Below are positions 57,370 through 64,000 of a stretch of DNA of 64,000 nt, one piece after another. A program made the position numbers and the translations under genes. This DNA comes from Symsagittifera roscoffensis (lineage: Eukaryota; Xenacoelomorpha; Acoela; Convolutidae): assembly GCF_963678635.1 (NCBI RefSeq), contig NC_087071.1, forward strand, positions 26,833,378 to 26,897,377, written 5' to 3'. How positions within the stretch are numbered: the stretch's first letter is position 1; each line of letters begins with the position of its first letter. A model generated the notes under the pieces. It was not told where the DNA came from. It did not search any database and saw only the letters and a list, made by a program, of their open reading frames with translations.

Positions 57370-57600
57370 TTTTAGGATGGGCAATAGACTGCGCGGCGCC
57401 ATTACACATTCCTATCCGTCAAAATTTGAGATTTTATAAACCTCGAACGAAAACTTACTTCAGTATTTCTGATGAGAAATAGACTGAACGGCGACATTAA
57501 CTCCTGTCATCTTTGAGATTTTTAAAAACTGAACGGACTATTACCGTATTTGGGGTGGGTTAATAAACTAAACGGCTACACATACAATTCAGAATTGATG
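57370..57600. repeat. ~85-bp direct repeat, three degenerate copies
   Basis: Shared words TTTGG.(T/G)GG..AATA.ACT and (A)AACGGC with TTTGAGATTTT between. Copies start near 57,375, 57,465 and 57,550. Confidence 0.7.
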
Positions 57601-57699
57601 ATATAATTAGTGTTTCGTTTACTGGAAAAAAAATTTTAGAAGGCGAAACACTTTTTTCAAGAAAAGAAAATTTGGGGCCATATAACGTGATAAATGAGG

Positions 57700-58100
57700 A
57701 GCGTATGTGAGAAGCGTATGATAATCACGAATTATGAAATCTAACACTTGAAACTCCAATTAGTCAAACTCAAGAAACACTCAGAAGTGACTCTTTTACT
57801 TGACCGTTTGAAAAGTACCGAAACTATTATGACTCTAGTTGGCTATGAAGCTTAACCCAAAATTGGCCAAGTAGGTTAGGTCAAAATTAAAATCACGGAA
57901 AAAATGGGTATAACCTAATATTACAAGTTTAACCTAGAATAACCATTTGAGGAGCGTATGATAATCACGGATTATGAAAACTAAACACTAGAAAATTCAA
58001 ATAATCAAACTCATGAAACATTAAGTGACTATTTTAGTTGACGGCTTAAAAAGTATCGAAACAATTATGAGGCTTTGAAGCTTCATAATTGTTTCGATAA
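57700..58100. repeat. ~250-bp direct repeat, two copies
   Basis: GAGGAGCGTATG, then GATAATCACG(A/G)ATTATGAAA, then AAGTA(C/T)CGAAAC occur in the same order at 57,706-57,835 and 57,952-58,070. Confidence 0.85.
58054..58099. repeat. Perfect 17-bp hairpin
   Basis: TATCGAAACAATTATGA (58,054-58,070) is exactly inverted at 58,083-58,099 with a 12-base loop. Only the second 57.7-58.1-kb repeat copy has it, because the first diverges after the stem's left arm. Confidence 0.95.
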
Positions 58101-58269
58101 ATTTGACCAAGCCGGTTATGCCAAATTAAAACTCACACCAGAATCCACAATTAGTTTTCCAATTATGCAAATTCGTAATTCCACGGTTATGGATAACTTA
58201 AGTAACTCCCTCTATTCATTCATCACTGCACAACTTTCAAAATCGTCTGTTTTCATTCATTATTGCACC

Positions 58270-58440
58270 TGAAACAATGCTGACAAAAAAACCGACACGA
58301 ATATCGACGAAAACCAATAGGTTACTCGACGTACCGACAAACAAACCGACATACGAATCGACAGTCAAGTAAGGGAGATACAAATCGGAACGCACAAACC
58401 GACGCGTACGAAACGACATACAAATAAACGACTTGCCCGA
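58270..58440. repeat. Degenerate ACCGACA repeat
   Basis: About a dozen CGAC-centred words (ACCGACACGAATATCGAC, ACCGACATACGAATCGAC and similar) spaced 8-14 bases apart. Low complexity; no protein frame is favoured. Confidence 0.75.
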
Positions 58441-59660
58441 TGCGAAATAAGACTCTTCGATGACCGAGAAAAATATGGATCATTAATTAGGGAATTTTTG
58501 TTCGATAGAATCAGATATTGATCGAAAATTTGTAGACACAAGCATTCTTGACAAAATAGCAGGAAAAGAAATGGCAAACAAATATCGAACAGTGAAAAGA
58601 CTAGTTTCCGAAATGGTCGACTGAATTACACTGGAAGTTGACGATCTTCTACGAAAAATAGCAATACCACGGCAACGCAGTCATTCGATTGCAGTAGCAG
58701 CAGGAATCATGCAGATGTTATTTCTACGGGGGCATCAAGGAAACACCGTGGAACGAAAACCGGAGGAACCTGGTCAAATTGTCTTTTGAGAAACAAGGCT
58801 AACCGAACACTCACTTTTTAGTAACTTAAACCATCAGAGCAGATCGGCACCGCCCTTAGAACAGGTAGGAAATTCATATAGAATCCCGAAATCAACAAAA
58901 TCAGCAATCTCACAACCATTAGCTCTTCCATCGCCCTCAGAACCATCAATAAATTCAGCAACCGCATTCTTAAGTAGGCACCATCATATCCAATTTTTGA
59001 AGCATGTGATTCTTCTCAAGACTACGAGAAGCACTGGAGAAATTACAAGACTGGCACACTCCAAAGGGATCCGAAAGATTTTAGCGCCAAGTTCTGTTTT
59101 GTGTTTGATGTCATAGAATTAGCCTCCAAGGAATTATGAAAGTAGCTGAAAAAAACTCCCAGAGAATAAAACGCGGTAAAAGTGGTCGCAAAAAATGTAG
59201 ATTTACATTTTCAATCTGTTTTATGATTACTCGCTTATTTAAGAAACGGGGATCTTCGGAAGATTTCAAGTACGATTTGGCTAAGGCGACAAAAACCAAA
59301 AACTTTGACAATATTATCAACAGTATTTGATCTCGGTTTGAAATTACAGGCTTCAAAACATTCGTTCCTTTTCCCAAACATGTTCGTCGTCGAGCAACCG
59401 CCGAAGTAGTGGTTCACTTTTCAAACTTCTGTAAGCCCGAGAAATCATTTTCTTGATTTCAAAGTGACCTAGTTTTTTTGCTTCAAAGAAGTGGCATTTT
59501 TTCCACTTAAAACCACAGAGCTTCAAGGATTACGCGTGGATATCTGGGGAGACAGCTATGTGATTGGTGGTGTGGAGGTTACCAGGCTCGCGTTCAGGCA
59601 CCTCGATGTCGACATTAGTGTACAGTAGACTAGCAGCGTTTTCAGGTAAGTCAATTTAAT
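58440..59660 (+). pseudogene. Decayed coding series, 5' part (transposon-like)
   Basis: Successive plus-strand frames look coding: LFDDREKYGSLIREFLF (58,451), DTSILDKIAGKEMANKYRTV then LEVDDLLRKIAIPRQRS with one stop between (58,535-58,690), YDLAKATKTKNFDNIINSI (59,270), FVPFPKHVRRRATAEVVVHF (59,360) and LRVDIWGDSYVIGGVEVTRL (59,530-59,590). Stops and frame changes separate them. The WGD...GG.EVTRL.FR phrase resembles transposon-encoded proteins seen in several invertebrates, but no superfamily can be named. It probably forms one decayed open frame with the next entry. Confidence 0.4.
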
Positions 59661-60017
59661 AAGGCAAGCGTCTTCTGTGTCACAGGTAAGTCAATTTTGT
59701 TTTGGAAAAGTATCTCTCATGATTATTAGTCTCGGCATCGCTTATATGTTATATGTAGTCAGTATGGTTAACTTTAATTGCTCTATAACTAAATTAGGGA
59801 CTTTGGCTTCACGCAGTATTATCTTCCAAAACATTATTTGTCAAATGGAGCAGAGGGCAAAATATTTTTGCGTATGGACAAAAACCAGTGCGAAATTTAA
59901 GAGCAAATAGCTAATCATCGTTAAGGGAATCCACAGCTAAAGCTTAAAACACTGAAATTTCAAATTTATGAATGTAAGTACCCTTTTGATTAATTTTACC
60001 GATAAATTGAGCGTACC

Positions 60018-62333
60018 GTGGAAAAGACAGCAGATACGCTATGGAGCCGAACTTTGGTCTCACCGCAGCAGGCCACCAACAATCGGGTTGGTTGTACCGC
60101 TAAACAAATTCCACAAGACAGTAAGGAACAAAGTCGACCTATAGTGGCGATTCACCATTTTTGTTGCGGCTGGTTATTGCTGTCTCTAAAGAGCATTCTC
60201 GTGGCTCCCACTGTATGTGCCAAATGACACTACAGGCTGCCGCCCACTAACTTGTGAGCCAGAGACTGGTAAAAGAACTGAACTCAGTGAGCCATTTCGA
60301 AAAAGGATACCCAAGATGTCACTGGTCAGCATCGAAGACGTTCGATGCGTTTGTCCAGATTTCACCCACATGATTACTCGATGTGTGGAAACAGATCTTC
60401 ATAAAATGGCACAAAAAACCATGATATGCATCCTCACGAAAAGTTTGCCATTAAGCGCTTTGACGAAAATTTGACCAGACGTGGCGCCCAAAAGCCATTT
60501 TTTAATTTCACCACTGTCTCGAAAGGAGGATCAGACAAAGCTGGCAAAGTGGGTGCAGTCTTTATTTCTGGAATCTGTGCGCTGACTGTCATCGCTGACA
60601 AGGAAATGAAAGAGGCTAGCACAAAAATCTCTGAATGAGTATGAAAAAATGAAATTGTTGTTCGACCCAAAGAAAATACAGATACGTAGATTAAGTCTGT
60701 AAAAGCGCTACAAACCATCTAACCCAGTCTCGTCTCAAAAGTTCCTGAAAAAAACCTCGGGTGCATCACCACTCCACTAAGGATGCCAGTGAACTTTCGA
60801 GAAAAAGCTTGATTGAATGCACGCAATTACTAAGAGCAAGAGGTGATTTTAACGCTACAGAGTACAAAAAGAGGGCTGAAATTTACTGTCAAGTTTCAGT
60901 GCTTATCTCTGGAGAACAAAGATTGACTCCCCACAAACTAAACTTACTCCTAATGCCACAGCTTGTGGTAAGCAATTTTATACGAAACGCTGGGAGCATT
61001 TGTGCGAGAAATCCAACCACCATGCGAACAATGATTTTCAAAGTAGGACAATGCGAGGCGGAGGAAGACTGCAAAACCAAGACCCATTATTCCTCGAAAT
61101 GTTTTTTTTTTCATTCTGCAAGCTCAGCAAAACTGACAAGTGCACACGTAGTTTTCTAAACAAGGCGGGAGAGGTCTTGGGAGGAATCAATCCTGTCCCG
61201 TCGTTTTCACAAATATGTCAAAAAAATTTAGAAATTCCGAAAGTTGCCGTCGGTGAAAAGAGTCCATCTAGTCTGCTGCCTTCTGGTTTGCGATTTTATG
61301 TGTTGGGTACTTTTGGATGTACAGCGGCAGCAATTGCGGGAAAGAAAGCGAATCGAATCTAGCGCCACAAGCTTTGTTGGAAAATGGATCCATGATTTAG
61401 GAGGTACTGTCCTAACCAAATACAATGCTCAAACCATTCTTCGGGGACAGGACATTCCAAGACACCTAACTGCTTTCTTCTGCTGACAGATGACAAAAAT
61501 TTGGTCAAAGGAACGATGACTGTAGAGGAACGGTTGCAAAGACGAGTAGCTAAAAACGAATCAACAACTGATTTGGAATCTAGTGATACTGGGAAAAAAC
61601 CAAACAAAAGAACTAGCAAAAAACGGTCACCTGCTGCCATCCAGTGCCGTAAATTTGCGGGTAGTGATTTCAAGTTTTTATCTGAATCTTTTTAGTCTGA
61701 TTCAATTATTGGTGCGACATCATACCAGCTACATCCGGGTAATTTTTCAGCAGTTTACGTCAATGACAAGCGACCACTTTTGATGGAGCAATGTCAAACT
61801 AGTAGTGAAAGTGAGGTTTTTGCAATCGTGGGTCTAAGGAAATATAGAGCTGAAAAATCACAGCAGATTCTAAATACAGCAGGTTCTCACAACAGCACAA
61901 CCAAACAAGAGATCAATTTTGACGATTTCAGTGTTAAAGCGACGCTCAAGTAAGGCACGCTAGTGATATGTCCCACATATCCCGTCGGTGGCCTTTCTTG
62001 GGGCTCTTTTGTAGGGTCTATGACAACAAACCGACATGACTTCAAGCCGAAGAAACTTCACGCCAAAATTGAAACTTTACAAGCACCTCAAATCGCTATT
62101 TTTTCGTTGGCATCCGTTAGTAATGTCAGCCGGTTTTTGAATTATCTGGCTTGAAGTACCTAACTATACCTTTCGGCTTGAAGTCCCATCTGCTTGATGT
62201 CCGGCACCCTTTCGTAAACCTTAGTAACATACTTGTACTAACTTCGGGCGACAATGAGTCTGGGTGGCTCCCAGTTGAGGCACTCAATGACGGTTATTTC
62301 TCACCTCCAGAAAGGGGAGGGGGACCCGAGTAG
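60018..62333 (+). pseudogene. Decayed coding series, 3' part (transposon-like)
   Basis: Plus-strand frames continue: VRCVCPDFTHMITRCVETDL (60,325), HEKFAIKRFDENLTRRGAQK (60,430), TVSKGGSDKAGKVGAVFISG (60,515), EYKKRAEIYCQVSVLISGEQ (60,860), HLCEKSNHHANNDFQSRTMR (61,000) and NQDPLFLE (61,075), SFVGKWIHDLGGTVLTKYNA (61,370), VEERLQRRVAKNESTTDLES (61,520) and SAVYVNDKRPLLMEQCQTSS (61,750). At least three frameshifts are needed. The last frame ends at TAG 62,333, soon followed by AATAAA. One copy of an inverted-repeat element (62,022-62,202) interrupts the end. A His/Cys-rich mid-section could be a metal-binding domain. Unclassified. Confidence 0.4.
62022..62202. mobile_element. Inverted-repeat element, short copy
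   Basis: Left end GACAACAAACCGACATGACT then TCAAGCCGAA; right end TTCGGCTTGAAGTCCCATCT then GCTTGATGTCC, near-complementary 30-base ends. The interior (GGCATCCGTTA.TAATGTCAGCCGGTTTTTGAA) matches part of 62,775-63,204, so this is an internally deleted version. Non-coding. Confidence 0.85.
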
Positions 62334-62344
62334 CTGTTTTTTTT

Positions 62345-62770
62345 TATGATCTCTCATATAAAATAAATTTGTATTAGAGCGCGACAGTTTGTTTTCATTG
62401 ATTTCAACCTTTGTTAGCGAATTCGGCAGATTGTAAGTGAGATATCCTGCAATAACCAGCTTGAACAATGGCTAGCTAGAACAACGAATGCGAAAATTAC
62501 GAACAAACACTTAACCATTGTCTGTGGAATCCACGAACAAATTTTAAATCAGTACTCAAAAAAATTCGTGGATTTACCTTTTTAGAGTTTAAAATTTGAT
62601 TGAAAACGACCAAGTTGATTTTTAATTTTACTTTTCCAATATGTATCCTAAATAGGATTCTTGGACCCATTCTGATCTTAGAACATTCTGCTTGCTGCTC
62701 TGCCTCTCATAGACCGCATAGACAATTTTTGACATATCCCAGCAAACCTTTGTAGCCGTGTCAAAACGGG
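62345..62770. other. No gene seen; echo of the 48.3-kb repeat
   Basis: Contains GGAATCCACGAACAAATTTTAAA (62,526), similar to 48,691-48,720, so part of this stretch may derive from the same repeat family. AATAAA occurs near 62,362. Confidence 0.5.
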
Positions 62771-62774
62771 TGTA

Positions 62775-63204
62775 GGACAACAGGCCGACGGGACTTCAAG
62801 CCGAAGGGACTAAAAATGAACTTTAAAAGCACCTGAAAACAGTTTTTCATCTGTAAAATGTTGTTTTTAAAAATTCAAGCAAATTCATTCCTTAAATGCG
62901 TTATTCATGACAATGCACCACTTGGGATTGGCATCCGTTAAAAACATCAGCCGGTTTTTGAAATGAATAAATTCTAAACGTGAAAAACGCCTTCAACCGT
63001 GTTTGGTTTTTGAATTTTCCTAAACATCATTTGGATAGTTAAATTTTATGAAAACGCTAAAAAGTAGTGAAGAAAGATCATGGAATTCCAAAGTTCAACA
63101 ATAATTTTTTCCTAATAATCATATCTTACAACTTTATAAGAAAACACTCGGTTTGAAGTCCCTTATTTTACGATTCGGCTTGAAGTCCCGTCGGCTTGAT
63201 GTCC
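62775..63204. mobile_element. Inverted-repeat element, longer copy
   Basis: Left end GGACAACAGGCCGACGGGAC then TTCAAGCCGAA; right end TTCGGCTTGAAGTCCCGTCG then GCTTGATGTCC, about 31 bases, nearly perfect complements. A related sub-terminal word (TCGGTTTGAAGTCCCTTA) lies at 63,149. About 430 bp with no coding capacity. Target-site duplication is not clear. Confidence 0.9.
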
Positions 63205-64000
63205 GGCAGCCGTCAAAAACAGTCATGCTTGCGGCTTAACGCAAGCGATTGAAACTTTCAAACCAAACAATTCGATTAGTTAAATTGCATAATTAATTAA
63301 CAAAATGCCTAAGAATAAAATTTTTTTATCATGTTGTTGACTTTGGTTTAACGAAATTTTATGTATTAGCTGTTTTTGTAAGAACCGATTCCATTTTCAT
63401 TATAGGATGGATTAACAGTGACAACCTATAAGAGTTTTTCGTTTTAAGATATGGTATATTACGAATCAAATTGTGAAGGCGCTAGAATGCAAATTCGAAT
63501 TGATTCGTAGCAGCCATAGATTCAAATTTGAAGCTATTAAAATATAGTTTAATGTCAACTTTTCATAGGGATCAAACGTCGTTTCATATGCATTGCACAG
63601 TTGATCCCTATGGAAGATGACATTCAACCTTGTGGTAGATTCTAGTTGAGCTTATGGTTTTCAAAAATGTAGTCATCGCAACAATTTTCACATTCCAGCT
63701 TCACAGATCTATTTTCTATTAGATAACACGGTCAAAATAAAATTAGACTTCGCAAAATTTTACCGTTTTAAATAGAATAAAAATAGACGGACCGTCGGTT
63801 GCTGTAAATTCAAGTGTAAATACTTATATCACGTCGGGAACGAGTAAACCAAGCGATGCGATTGGTCAAATTTGAATCGACAGCGCTTTAATTTTATTTA
63901 ATAATAAAGTTATTGCTGCTATTACTTCTTGTATACCGCTAGATATTTCGCTTTTTATTTACAAAAGCATTTCATTTTCGATTGAAGCCCTACTATATTT
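63205..64000. other. No gene seen; right window end
   Basis: AT-rich. The only clear structure is the inverted repeat at 63,551-63,624. Confidence 0.5.
63551..63624. repeat. Imperfect 24-bp inverted repeat
   Basis: AATGTCAACTTTTCATAGGG then ATCAA (63,551-63,575) pairs with TTGATCCCTATGGAAGATGA then CATT (63,601-63,624), with few mismatches and a 25-base loop. Confidence 0.85.

Noticed and set aside
58237-58419. Minus-strand 60-codon frame with valine/phenylalanine runs
   Set aside because: It is the complement of the degenerate ACCGACA repeat.

Overview
This is a piece of eukaryotic, most likely metazoan, nuclear DNA. It is strongly AT-rich with long T and A runs, has no bacterial gene layout, and carries GT-AG introns that restore reading frame (67 bp at 55,311-55,377; 337 bp at 15,202-15,538). 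It also holds decayed eukaryotic mobile DNA and traces of animal genes (an Artemis/SNM1-type nuclease, a JmjC protein). The phylum cannot be fixed from this sequence.

Layout. 0-7.4 kb: small duplications, a decayed protein-primed-type DNA polymerase B (minus strand, 1.56-4.44 kb), a non-LTR reverse transcriptase remnant (plus strand, 4.48-4.85 kb), a frameshifted gene-like block (5.45-6.05 kb) and a twice-copied gene-like block (6.5-7.3 kb). 7.5-13.6 kb: a ~3 kb direct duplication with little coding signal. 14.2-15.9 kb: the best intact gene model, two joined exons on the minus strand encoding an unrecognised protein with two internal repeats, followed by a 222-bp palindromic element with 8-bp target-site-like repeats.

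16.7-43.4 kb: one large, nested, repeatedly duplicated array. Two near-identical 4.35-kb A units are followed by three 4.4-4.6-kb units and then older, more diverged copies. On the minus strand these units carry recurring broken coding blocks, including a stretch resembling the packaging ATPase of Polinton/adintovirus-like elements and a six-times-repeated cysteine-bearing block. With the polymerase at 1.6-4.4 kb, the simplest reading is an old endogenised Polinton/virus-like element amplified by tandem duplication. All of it looks inactivated.

43.4-48.3 kb: an unassigned open frame, then three ~1.4-kb tandem units each holding a similar minus-strand peptide. 48.3-58.5 kb: a zone rich in minisatellites, containing an inactivated, intronless Artemis-like copy (49.9-51.0 kb, minus) and a broken multi-exon JmjC locus (52.4-55.6 kb, minus). 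58.4-62.3 kb: a decayed plus-strand open-frame series, probably transposon-derived. 62.0-63.2 kb: two copies of an inverted-repeat element. The last 0.8 kb shows only a hairpin.

No rRNA, tRNA, CRISPR array or prokaryotic regulatory element was seen. Most open frames are short, broken or shadows; functional claims are limited accordingly.
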